Source: Actinomadura rudentiformis (GTDB taxonomy: Bacteria; Actinomycetota; Actinomycetes; Streptosporangiales; Streptosporangiaceae). Taken from it: a stretch of DNA of 64,000 bases. The notes under the pieces were generated by a model. That model worked only from the letters and a program-made list of their open reading frames with translations. It had not been told where the DNA came from and did not search any database. Shown in pieces: positions 49,402 to 57,351 of the stretch. Every line of letters starts with the position of its first letter. Position 1 is the first letter of the stretch. Where the stretch lies: the NCBI RefSeq assembly GCF_008923185.1, contig NZ_WBMT01000029.1, forward strand, positions 90,825-154,824, given 5' to 3'. Made by a program: the position numbers and the translations under genes.

Positions 49402-50073
49402 ATGACGCATCACACCATGTCTGTTGCAGAAGCGATCCGCACCCGCCGCACCGTCCGCCACTACCGGCCCGATCCGATCCCCGCGGCCGCCGTCGACGTG
49501 CTCCTGGACCTCGCCATTGAGGCACCCACCAGCTGGAACCTGCAAGACCGGTCGGTAGTGGCCGTCACCAGCGAAGAAGGCCGCGCCGACCTGGCCTGGG
49601 CCACAGGCGGCCAGCCCCAGCCCCAGGAGGCGCCGCTCATGTTGGTCTTCGTCGCCGAACCACTGTCCTGGAGGGATGACCACAGCGACGTCTATGACCA
49701 AGCCCGCCGCAACCGAGCGTGGAGCGAAGAGTTTGTCGCAATGTTCTCCGCGGCATCGCACGCATTCCAGGAAGACCTCGAGGAACGTGGCCTGTTGCGG
49801 GAGTACGCGGTCAAGGACGCCATGATTGCAGCGACGTACGTGATGCTCGCCGCGACGGAGATGGGACTGGCCACCTCGCCGATGAACGGCTGGGACGAGA
49901 CCCGGGTGAAGAAGGCGATCGGCATCGGTGACCGCGACGACCTGGCCATCGCGCTGCTCATGTCCGTCGGCTATTCGGCGGAGGAGCGACGCCACCCCGG
50001 CCGTCGCGCCCCGGAACGCAACGTCTTCCGCGAACTCTACGGAGCGACCGGGAATGCCGCTTCCGCTGTGTGA
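49402..50073 (+). CDS. Nitroreductase family protein
   Basis: A 223-residue FMN-dependent nitroreductase. The N-terminal SVAEAIRTRRTVRHYRPDPI (Arg residues that contact FMN phosphate) and LDLAIEAPTSWNLQDRSVVA are diagnostic, as is the later ATYVMLAATEMGLATSPMNG. It reduces nitroaromatics and quinones with NAD(P)H. Several starts are possible; the ATG at 49402 lies just beyond the operator. Divergent from an HxlR regulator. A 14-bp terminator stem follows immediately. Confidence 0.9.
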   Translation: MTHHTMSVAEAIRTRRTVRHYRPDPIPAAAVDVLLDLAIEAPTSWNLQDRSVVAVTSEEGRADLAWATGGQPQPQEAPLMLVFVAEPLSWRDDHSDVYDQARRNRAWSEEFVAMFSAASHAFQEDLEERGLLREYAVKDAMIAATYVMLAATEMGLATSPMNGWDETRVKKAIGIGDRDDLAIALLMSVGYSAEERRHPGRRAPERNVFRELYGATGNAASAV

Positions 50074-50077
50074 ATGA

Positions 50078-50116
50078 TGAGGCTGAGGCGGCGACTGGAC
50101 GTCCGCCTCAGCCTCA
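50078..50116 (+). terminator. Strong terminator hairpin
   Basis: TGAGGCTGAGGCGG at 50078-50091 pairs perfectly over 14 bp with CCGCCTCAGCCTCA at 50103-50116 around 11 bases, five bases after the nitroreductase stop codon. Confidence 0.8.
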
Positions 50117-50420
50117 CTGCGGATGCGCGTCCGCTCGCGCGTCTGGGTCCACCACCGCTGCTGGTCGCCAAAGGCTGGATTGTCCCGCTTGGGCGGAAGG
50201 GGTGATGTGGCCCGCTCCAACTCGGCATCGGTGATCGGGTCGAGGGCACCGGCCCCGGTATCGCCATCAAGGAGGGGCGGCCTGTTGCCGGCGTTCATCG
50301 GCCGCATCTCGGTCAGGTCAACGACCGGGGCCGCCGTCGCCGGTGGCGGTCTTGCGGGCGATGTTCTCGGCGGGGGTGACGATCAGGTCGGCGGGCGTGA
50401 GATCGAGATGTCGCAGAGCG
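50117..50420 (-). pseudogene. Unrecognised decayed gene
   Basis: The reverse strand reads as protein in two frames. From about 50410: HLDLTPADLIVTPAENIARK, TATGDGGPG, then after a shift VVDLTEMRPMNAGNRPPLLD, LDPITDAELERATSPLPPKR and FGDQQRWWTQTRERTRIRSE. It then runs into the nitroreductase terminator without a natural end. The composition is protein-like (WWTQTRERTRIR) but I do not know the family. It is probably the interior of a deleted gene. Confidence 0.45.
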
Positions 50421-50428
50421 CGTGCAAC

Positions 50429-51181
50429 TTAGCCGGTCAGGTAGCGCTTGGGGGTTGTGCCCACGGTGCGGCGGAACGCCGTGAGGAACGCGCTCGGCGT
50501 TGCGTACCCGACGGCGTGCGCCACCCGTGAGACCGGCTGGCCCTCCGCGAGCATGGGGAGTGCGGCCCTCAGTCGCGCGTGGGTGCGCCAGCGGTCGAAG
50601 CTCATGCCGGTGTCATCAACGAACAGCCTCGTCAGGGTGCGGCGGCTTACACCGATGGCCCGCGCGTGCGCCTCAAGGCTTCGGGAGTCGGCGGGGTCGG
50701 CAATCAGCGCGTCGGCCACAGCGCGGACGCGTTCGTCGACGGGACGCGGCACATCGATGGGTGTCGCGGGCAGCGGGCGCAGCAGATCCACGACGACCGC
50801 CTCGGCGCGCAGGCGCGCGTCGTCGGCCAGGTCCTCGCGGGCGAGGTAGCCGATCAGGTGGGCCAGCAACCCGTCAACCGCGACCGGTGTCGGTTCGGAC
50901 CAGTCGACGTCGCAGCGTTCCGGATCGAAGTAGAGGCTCAACAGCACCGCATCCCGGGTCGCGCCGGTGCCGTGGACGACTCCCGCGGGCAGCCACAGGG
51001 CCCGGGTGGGTGGCAGGACCCAGTAGTCGTCATCGACGGCCACGCCCAGCACGCCCCGGCGTGTCCAGGCCAATTGATGATGAGTGTGGCTGTGCGGGGG
51101 AATCCACTCTCCCGTGGTCAGCGGGAAGCTCCCGACAACGATCGCTCCGACCCCGGCGGGAACGTCGTACTCATTGGTCAT
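50429..51181 (-). CDS. AraC family regulator with cupin domain
   Basis: A 250-residue regulator. The N-terminal cupin (residues 15-100) includes GEWIPPHSHTHHQLAWTRRG and ALWLPAGVVHGTG, with clustered histidines that may bind a ligand or metal. The C-terminal AraC domain has SLEAHARAIGVSRRTLTRLF and PVSRVAHAVGYATPSAFLTA, then FRRTVGTTPKRYL. It has the layout of NimR/YdeC-type regulators that control a divergent efflux gene. The divergent gene here is a DHA2 pump at 51267, and a perfect 10-bp inverted repeat lies between them. Confidence 0.92.
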   Translation of the reverse strand: MTNEYDVPAGVGAIVVGSFPLTTGEWIPPHSHTHHQLAWTRRGVLGVAVDDDYWVLPPTRALWLPAGVVHGTGATRDAVLLSLYFDPERCDVDWSEPTPVAVDGLLAHLIGYLAREDLADDARLRAEAVVVDLLRPLPATPIDVPRPVDERVRAVADALIADPADSRSLEAHARAIGVSRRTLTRLFVDDTGMSFDRWRTHARLRAALPMLAEGQPVSRVAHAVGYATPSAFLTAFRRTVGTTPKRYLTG

Positions 51182-51193
51182 GTGGTCGAGGGT

Positions 51194-51240
51194 ATGGCCT
51201 CAATGCGAAACTCCGTGGCCTTGTAGCGTCTTGAGGCCAT
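51194..51240. promoter_or_regulatory. AraC operator candidate, ATGGCCTCAA inverted repeat
   Basis: ATGGCCTCAA at 51194-51203 and TTGAGGCCAT at 51231-51240 are perfectly inverted with a 27-bp spacer, between the divergent AraC and MFS genes. Confidence 0.7.
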
Positions 51241-51266
51241 CCTGGGCGGTTGCCTAGCGTCGTCGC

Positions 51267-52703
51267 ATGCCCACATCAAACCCGGCCACCGGGCGGCGCC
51301 GTGCCGCGCTGGTGGTGCTGTGCTTCATGCAGTTCATGCTCGTTCTGGACGACAACGTGGTGAACGTCGCGCTCCCCAGTCTCCGGGACGACCTCGGCTT
51401 CGGTGCGGCGGGCCTGGCTTGGGTCGTGAACGCCTATTTCCTCGCGTTCGGCGGGCTGCTGTTGCTGTTCGGGCGGGTGGCCGACTTGCTGGGGCGCAGA
51501 CGTGTGTTCTTGATCGGCGTGGGTCTGTTCGGCTTGGCGAGCCTGGCTTGCGGGCTGGCGCAGGAGCCCTGGCAGCTCGTCGCCGGCCGGTTCGTCCAGG
51601 GTGCGGGGGCGGCCATGGCCGGGCCCGCCGCGCTATCGCTGATCACTCTGTTGTTCCCGGGGCCCGAAGAGCGCGCCAAGGTGCTCGGCGTATGGGGCGG
51701 CATCGCGGCGCTGGGCGGCACGACGGGGCTGGTGGTGTCCGGTGCCCTGACGGGCCTCGCCTCCTGGCGGTGGATCTTCCTGATCAACCTGCCGGTCGCC
51801 GCCGCTGCTCTCGTCATGCTCCCGCGCCTGGTGTCAGAGAGCCGGGCCGGCCACCGCCCCGACCGTCTAGACGTGCCCGGGGCGGTCCTGGGCACCGGTG
51901 CGCTGTTGTCCCTGGTCTACGGGCTGTTGCAGGAGCAGTGGCTGCCGCTCGCCTTCGCCCTCGTCTTGGCCGCCGCGTTCATCGTGGTCGAGGCGCGCAG
52001 CCCAGAACCCCTCGTGCCGCTGTCATTCTTGGCCGCCCGGACCCGCGCCGTGGCCAATGCCGCGACTCTCTTGTTCTCCGCCGGCTTTTATTCGATGGCG
52101 TTCCTTCTGATGCTGCACCTGCAGACCGTGCTCGGCTACAAGCCGCTCACGGCCGGTGCGGCGTACCTGCCGTACGGTGTCGGCATCCTCGCAGGGATGT
52201 GGCTTTCCTCCCGTGCGGCGATCAGAGCGGGTGTGCGGAGGACACTAGTCATCGCGTTCCTGATCAGTGCGGCCGGACTGTTCCTCCTGGCGGGTGTGGA
52301 GCCGGGCGACGGCTACGCCGCTGGAGTGCTGCCCGGCATACTCGTCACTGCCCTCGGGTGCGGCCTGAGCCTGCCCGCGCTGACGATCGCCGCGGTCAGC
52401 GGCACCACCGGGGAGAACGCAGGCCTCGGCTCGGCCCTCTTCACCACCGTTCAGCAGGTCGGCGGCGCCGTGGGACTTGCGATCCTGGTCACCTTGGCCA
52501 CGCGCCGTAGCGACGATCTGGTCGGCTCGATCGGCGTCCGGCACGCCGCGACGGAAGGCTTCTCCTTCGCGCTCACCGTCACCGCCGTTCTTCTCGTGCT
52601 CGGCGCCATCCTCGTCGCGGCACTGCCCGGCGCCGAGCCTCGGGACGGCGCCGAGTCCCGGGGACTGCCCGAAAGCCACGCAGACGAGACCGTTGAGGGC
52701 TGA
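51267..52703 (+). CDS. DHA2-family MFS multidrug exporter
   Basis: A 478-residue pump with 14 predicted membrane helices. VVLCFMQFMLVLDDNVVNVA is the DHA2 opening (Asp in LDDNVVNVALP is typical), motif A is GRVADLLGRRRVFLIG, and motif C-like sequence is LASWRWIFLINLPVAAAALV. It probably exports antibiotics or dyes with proton antiport. It is divergent from an AraC regulator that likely induces or represses it. It ends 24 bp before the convergent two-component operon. Confidence 0.92.
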   Translation: MPTSNPATGRRRAALVVLCFMQFMLVLDDNVVNVALPSLRDDLGFGAAGLAWVVNAYFLAFGGLLLLFGRVADLLGRRRVFLIGVGLFGLASLACGLAQEPWQLVAGRFVQGAGAAMAGPAALSLITLLFPGPEERAKVLGVWGGIAALGGTTGLVVSGALTGLASWRWIFLINLPVAAAALVMLPRLVSESRAGHRPDRLDVPGAVLGTGALLSLVYGLLQEQWLPLAFALVLAAAFIVVEARSPEPLVPLSFLAARTRAVANAATLLFSAGFYSMAFLLMLHLQTVLGYKPLTAGAAYLPYGVGILAGMWLSSRAAIRAGVRRTLVIAFLISAAGLFLLAGVEPGDGYAAGVLPGILVTALGCGLSLPALTIAAVSGTTGENAGLGSALFTTVQQVGGAVGLAILVTLATRRSDDLVGSIGVRHAATEGFSFALTVTAVLLVLGAILVAALPGAEPRDGAESRGLPESHADETVEG

Positions 52704-52726
52704 GCCATCGGCGCCGGTGGTGTGGC

Positions 52727-53404
52727 TCAGTGGCCGATGTCGCGTTCGCCGGCCTCGATGAGCCCGCTCTCGTACGCGAAGATGACGATCTGGGCGCGGT
52801 CGCGTAGGCCGAGTTTGGTGAGGATGCCTGACACGTGCGTCTTGACGGTCGCGGGTCCGATGAAGAGCTCTTTGGCGATCTCGGAGTTGCTGGAACCGCG
52901 GCCGACGGCGGCCATCACCTCGCGTTCGCGGTCGGTGAGGCGTTCCAGGCGGCCGGCGACGGTGGTGTTGACGGTGAGGCGCTGGGCGAACCGGCCGATG
53001 AGCCGCCGGGTGATCGAGGGCGCCAGCAGGGCCCCGCCGTCGGCGACGGTGCGGACGGCGGTCGCGAGCTGGTCGGGCGGGATGTCCTTGAGAACGAAGC
53101 CGCTGGCACCGGCGTGCATCGCCCGGTAGACGTACTCGTCGGGGTCGAACGTGGTCAGGATGAGCACCCGGACCGTCCTGTCGGATTCGGCGAGGATCCG
53201 CTCGGTGGCCTCCAGGCCGTCCATGCCGGGCATCCGGATGTCCATGAGGATCACGTCGGGCCGGTGCCGGCGCGCCACCTCGATCGCCTCGGTGCCGGTC
53301 CCGGCCTCGGCGACGACCTCGATGTCGTCGTGGATCTGCAGGATCATGGCGAAGCCGCCGCGGACCAGGGCCTGGTCATCGACGATGGCGACACGGATGC
53401 TCAC
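52727..53404 (-). CDS. NarL/LuxR-type response regulator
   Basis: A 225-residue regulator. The receiver has IVDDQALVRGGFAMIL (Asp9-Asp10), phosphoacceptor Asp55 in VILMDIRMPGMDGLEA, the Thr in LILTTFD, and lysine in FVLKDIPP. The LuxR helix-turn-helix is at about 155-215 (LTDREREVMAAVGRGSSNSE, IAKELFIGPATVKTHVSGIL). The GTG start overlaps the stop of the histidine kinase (GTGA), so the pair is one operon. It is divergent from an MMPL exporter beyond the kinase gene, a likely target. Confidence 0.93.
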   Translation of the reverse strand: MSIRVAIVDDQALVRGGFAMILQIHDDIEVVAEAGTGTEAIEVARRHRPDVILMDIRMPGMDGLEATERILAESDRTVRVLILTTFDPDEYVYRAMHAGASGFVLKDIPPDQLATAVRTVADGGALLAPSITRRLIGRFAQRLTVNTTVAGRLERLTDREREVMAAVGRGSSNSEIAKELFIGPATVKTHVSGILTKLGLRDRAQIVIFAYESGLIEAGERDIGH

Positions 53405-54795
53405 GCGGGTTCTCCTCCGGTGGGCAGGTGGGCGACGACTGCGAAACCGCCGGCCGGGTGCGGCCCGGCGTCGAGGGTGCCGCCCAACAGTAGTGCCCGT
53501 TCCCGCATCCCCACGAGGCCGTGGCCTCTCGTGCCGTTGTGGGTGGAGAGGGCGGTGGTGCCGTGGCCGTCGTCGCGCACTTCGATGACGATCTCGTTCC
53601 CGGCGCTCCCTTGCCGGCTGCTGAGCCGCACCTCGGCGTGGGCGCCGGGCCCGGCGTGCTTGAGCACGTTGGTGAGTGCCTCCTGGACGATGCGGTAGGC
53701 GAACAGGTCCACGCGGGCGGGCAGCCCCGCCGACAACCCGTCCATCGACAGCGTCACCGCGATCCCCGTCCCGCGGATCTGATCGGTGAGCCGGGGGATG
53801 TCCGCGAGACCGGGCTGAGGCTCCGGCCCGTCCGACCCGTTGTCGGGACGCAGAACGCCGAGCAGATGGCGTAGCTCGGCCAGTGCCTGGCGTCCTTCCT
53901 CCTCCACCGCTCCCATCGCCCGCAGTGCCTGCTCCGGTATCGGGCCGTCGGCGGCATGCGCGGCCATCGCCTTGGCGGCCCCCGCCTGGACCGTCATGAC
54001 GCTGACGCGATGGGCGACCACATCGTGCAGCTCGCGGGCGATACGGGTCCGTTCCTCGGCCACGATGCGGCTTGCCTCGGCGGCCTGCTCGGCCAGGACC
54101 CGGGCGGCATGGCGATCGCGCAGCCGGAGACCGCGCCCGATGTACCACAGTCCGGCCATGAAGCAGATGCCGAAGACGACCTCACCCCATGGCGCGGATT
54201 CGGTACGCAGGTCGATGGTGACCAAGGCGACGGCCGCGGCGACGCCCGCAGGGCCCCGCCATGCGCCTGGCGAGGGCGCACCGGACGCCCGCCAAGGGCC
54301 CAGCCATGCCGGGACGGCCCCCCGCCAGGAGCCACGCCATGTTGTGACGGCCTTCCGCCCCGAACGCAGCCAGGTTGGGACGGCCCCCCGCCTCGAGTCT
54401 GGCCGGGCCGGGCCGGCCGTGCGAGGACGTTCCTCCTCAGACGCGTACCGCCCGGCGCTGTAGAGCGCGACGAGCACCGGAACGCCGATGGCCGTGCGCG
54501 TGGTGGGAAGCATCAGGGCCCACGCGATCAAGGTGACGCTCAGCGCGGCCAGGGGTGCGCGGCGGCGCCAGTACAGCGACGCACCGGCCGCGACGAAGAC
54601 CGGCAGGGCGGCGAGGTTGAGGTCACCGAGGGCGCGCCAGGCCAGCTCATTATCGTCGGGGGTGTCCTCCACGAGCACCAGCACGAGGGTGACCACCACC
54701 GCGAGAACGGCGTCCGTGGCGCGGGGCCAGCTGGCGAAGGGCCCACGGAACCTTCGCGGGACGACCGCGGCCGGCGGCGTTGTGGTGTTCACCAT
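53401..54795 (-). CDS. Histidine kinase, HisKA_3 type, with internal repeats
   Basis: A 464-residue sensor kinase. The N-terminal half has about four to five membrane segments (ATDAVLAVVVTLVLVLVE, LPVFVAAGASLYW, VTLIAWALMLPTT). A cytosolic insertion rich in Trp, Arg and Ala (residues about 125-175; RRGAVPTWLRSGRKAVTTWR, GAVPAWLGPWRA) looks like duplicated short units. The dimerisation domain has the phosphoacceptor histidine in ARELHDVVAHRVSVM, and the ATPase has VQEALTNVLKHAG, VRDDGHG and GLVGMRERALLLGG. It phosphorylates the LuxR-type partner. The ATG at 54795 is used; a GTG three bases later has better ribosome-site spacing. Confidence 0.9.
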   Translation of the reverse strand: MVNTTTPPAAVVPRRFRGPFASWPRATDAVLAVVVTLVLVLVEDTPDDNELAWRALGDLNLAALPVFVAAGASLYWRRRAPLAALSVTLIAWALMLPTTRTAIGVPVLVALYSAGRYASEEERPRTAGPARPDSRRGAVPTWLRSGRKAVTTWRGSWRGAVPAWLGPWRASGAPSPGAWRGPAGVAAAVALVTIDLRTESAPWGEVVFGICFMAGLWYIGRGLRLRDRHAARVLAEQAAEASRIVAEERTRIARELHDVVAHRVSVMTVQAGAAKAMAAHAADGPIPEQALRAMGAVEEEGRQALAELRHLLGVLRPDNGSDGPEPQPGLADIPRLTDQIRGTGIAVTLSMDGLSAGLPARVDLFAYRIVQEALTNVLKHAGPGAHAEVRLSSRQGSAGNEIVIEVRDDGHGTTALSTHNGTRGHGLVGMRERALLLGGTLDAGPHPAGGFAVVAHLPTGGEPA

Positions 54796-55072
54796 CGCTC
54801 CAAGGTGCGAGATCCACGGCCCTCCGCGGCTTGTCGGCGGGCGCGGGGCCACCGTATGCGGGGACGGACACACCGGTCATCCGTCGCGAGGCGGAGCGGG
54901 CATCCGCTGCCAGACGGGGAAGACGGCCCCCATCATCACGCACAACCCGCCTTGTGGGGGAGATCCGTTCCGCCGGTGGACGGGCGACTACGCCGGCTCC
55001 GGCGAGCACGGTTGAACCGACTGCCGGCCGGCGCACTCGCCGCCGCATCCGTCCCCCTGAAGGAGCACCGTC

Positions 55073-57229
55073 ATGCATCGCGTCATTCGTCGCATCGGCG
55101 ACGCCAGCGCCAGCCGACCATGGGTCACGATCGGGATCTGGACGTTCTTGATCGCCCTGGTCATCGGGCTGGCAGGCAGCGCCGGAGGCAAGTTCACCGA
55201 CGACCTCATCGCTCCGGGCAGTCAGAGCGAGCGGGCGATGGAGCTCCTGGAGGAGCGCTTCCCCGAGGCTGCCGGTGGCAGTGCCAAGGCGGTCTTCGCC
55301 GCGCCGAAGGGGGAGAGGCTCGACAGTTACCGCCCCGCGATCCAGGCGGCCCTCACCCGGATCGGCGATGCGGAACGCGTGGTCACGGTGGCCGACCCGT
55401 TCACCGCCGGAACGGTCTCGCGCGATGGGCGCATCGGCTACGCCGAGATCACCTTTGATCGGCCGTCGGCCGGGCTCGGACCGGAGCCGGTGAAGGCGAT
55501 CAGCGACGCGATCGAGCCTGCTCGAACGGCTGGCGTGGCGGCGGAGGTCGGCGGCGACGCGGCGTTCATCAACGCCGAGACCGCGACCTCGGGCACCGAA
55601 ATCGCGGGTCTGCTGGCCGCGCTCGTCGTGTTGCTCGTCGTGTTCGGGACGCTGGTCGCCGCAGTGGTGCCGATCGCGATGGCTCTGATCACGGTGGGCA
55701 CCGGGATGGGCGGCATCGCGCTGCTGGCCCACGCGATGGACGTCCCGAGCGCCGCGCCGAGCGTCGCGGCGTTGATCGGGCTGGGCGTCGGCATCGACTA
55801 CTCCCTGTTCATCGTGGCCCGCTACCGCGACAACCGGGCGGCGGATCAGGACAACCGCACCGCACTGTCGAACGCGATCGCCTCGGCGGGCTCGTCGGTT
55901 CTGTTCGCCGGCGGCGCCGTCATCGTGGCGATGGGGGCCCTGTTGCTGACCGGCTTGGGCCTGCTGGCCGCGATCGGCTTGAGCACCGCGCTGGTCGTGC
56001 TCTTCGCCGTGGCCAGCGCGCTCACGTTGCTGCCCGCGCTGCTCTCGCTGCTCGGCGACCGCATCGACGCCGTACGCGTCGTTCGCCGCCGGTCCACCGC
56101 CAAGAAGGTCGAGGACGGGGCATGGTGGCGCATGGCCCACCGCGTCTCCGGCCGCCCTTGGCCGTACCTGCTCGGTGCGTCGGCACTGCTGCTCGCGCTG
56201 GCCGCCCCTGCGCTGTCGATGCAGACCGGCTATCCGGACGCGGGTGACGACGGGACGAACACCACTCACCGCCGCGCGTACGACCTGCTGGCCGAGGGCT
56301 TCGGTCCCGGGCACAACGCCCCGCTGGTCCTCGTCGCCGACCTGCGCAGCCCAGGCGTGAACGCCGAGACCATCCCCGCGCTGTCCGAACGCCTCACCGC
56401 CGATCCCGGCATCGCCTCGGTGGGCCCGCCGCGCACGTCCCCACGGGGAGACGCGGTCGTGCTGCCCGCGATCCCCACCGGCGCGCCCGCGGACCCGGAA
56501 ACCGCCCAAACCCTGGAACGCGTTCGCGACCTCGTCCCCGGCAACGTCGCCGTGTCCGGCGTGACCGCCTTGACCGACGACGTCACCCGGCAGCTCGACA
56601 AGACCCTCCCGATCCTCATCGCCGGCGTCCTGGCCGCCTCGTTCCTGCTGCTGATGGTGCTCTTCCGCGCCATCGTGGTACCGCTGAAGGCCGCCGCCAT
56701 GAACCTGCTCTCGATCGGCGCCGCGTACGGCGTCGTGGTCGCGGTGTTCCAGTGGGGATGGTTCGCGGACCTGTTCGGCCTGGACGGTACGTATCTGATC
56801 GCATCCCCGCTGCCCACGATCTTCTTCGCCGTCCTCTTCGGCCTGTCCATGGACTACGAGGTGTTCCTGCTCTCCCGCATCCGCGAGAGCTACGACACCA
56901 CCAGGGACAGCACCGAATCGGTGGCCCGCGGCCTGGCGGGCACCGGCCGAGTGATCACCTCCGCCGCACTGATCATGACGGTGGTCTTCCTCGGCTTCGT
57001 CGCCCACCCGTCGCCACTGGTGAAGATGCTGGGCCTGGGCCTGTCAACGGCGATCCTGCTCGACGCCACGATCGTCCGGATGGTGCTCGCCCCCGCGGCC
57101 ATGGCTCTCTTGGGCCACGCCAACTGGTGGCTTCCCCGCTGGCTCGACCGCATACTCCCTCACCTGAACGAGCGCGCCGAGACCCCTCCGCAGCAACCCG
57201 AGCCCGAGCCCGCCACCGTATCCAGCTAG
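55073..57229 (+). CDS. MMPL/RND family transporter
   Basis: A 718-residue exporter with two repeats, each made of one membrane helix, an outer domain and five more helices. After the first outer domain: VLLVVFGTLVAAVVPIAMAL, AALIGLGVGIDYSLFIVARY (the MMPL GIDYSLF motif), then a second half with FFAVLFGLSMDYEVFLLSRI. The GxGxDYxLF motifs carry the aspartates used for proton coupling. Such proteins export lipids, siderophores or drugs. The ATG at 55073 follows AAGGAG. The gene is divergent from the kinase-regulator operon, the classic arrangement of a drug-responsive two-component system and pump. Confidence 0.93.
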   Translation: MHRVIRRIGDASASRPWVTIGIWTFLIALVIGLAGSAGGKFTDDLIAPGSQSERAMELLEERFPEAAGGSAKAVFAAPKGERLDSYRPAIQAALTRIGDAERVVTVADPFTAGTVSRDGRIGYAEITFDRPSAGLGPEPVKAISDAIEPARTAGVAAEVGGDAAFINAETATSGTEIAGLLAALVVLLVVFGTLVAAVVPIAMALITVGTGMGGIALLAHAMDVPSAAPSVAALIGLGVGIDYSLFIVARYRDNRAADQDNRTALSNAIASAGSSVLFAGGAVIVAMGALLLTGLGLLAAIGLSTALVVLFAVASALTLLPALLSLLGDRIDAVRVVRRRSTAKKVEDGAWWRMAHRVSGRPWPYLLGASALLLALAAPALSMQTGYPDAGDDGTNTTHRRAYDLLAEGFGPGHNAPLVLVADLRSPGVNAETIPALSERLTADPGIASVGPPRTSPRGDAVVLPAIPTGAPADPETAQTLERVRDLVPGNVAVSGVTALTDDVTRQLDKTLPILIAGVLAASFLLLMVLFRAIVVPLKAAAMNLLSIGAAYGVVVAVFQWGWFADLFGLDGTYLIASPLPTIFFAVLFGLSMDYEVFLLSRIRESYDTTRDSTESVARGLAGTGRVITSAALIMTVVFLGFVAHPSPLVKMLGLGLSTAILLDATIVRMVLAPAAMALLGHANWWLPRWLDRILPHLNERAETPPQQPEPEPATVSS

Positions 57230-57289
57230 CGCGTAACGCAAAACGATGCCGCTGGTGATGGTTCAGGCTGGTCCTGAGCCAGGAGAAAG

Positions 57290-57319
57290 GCCGAGCCATT
57301 GTGCAGGCAATGGCTCGGC
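57290..57319. terminator. Terminator between convergent genes
   Basis: GCCGAGCCATTG at 57290-57301 pairs perfectly over 12 bp with CAATGGCTCGGC at 57308-57319 around six bases. It can serve both the MMPL gene and the beta-propeller gene. Confidence 0.8.
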
Positions 57320-57351
57320 GCCGCGGTGGGTCTCCATGAATCAGAGCGCGG

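Noticed and set aside
54650..57007. Reverse-strand frame of 785 codons opposite the MMPL gene
   Set aside because: Gly/Asp/His/Gln-rich shadow; the plus strand encodes a clear MMPL transporter.
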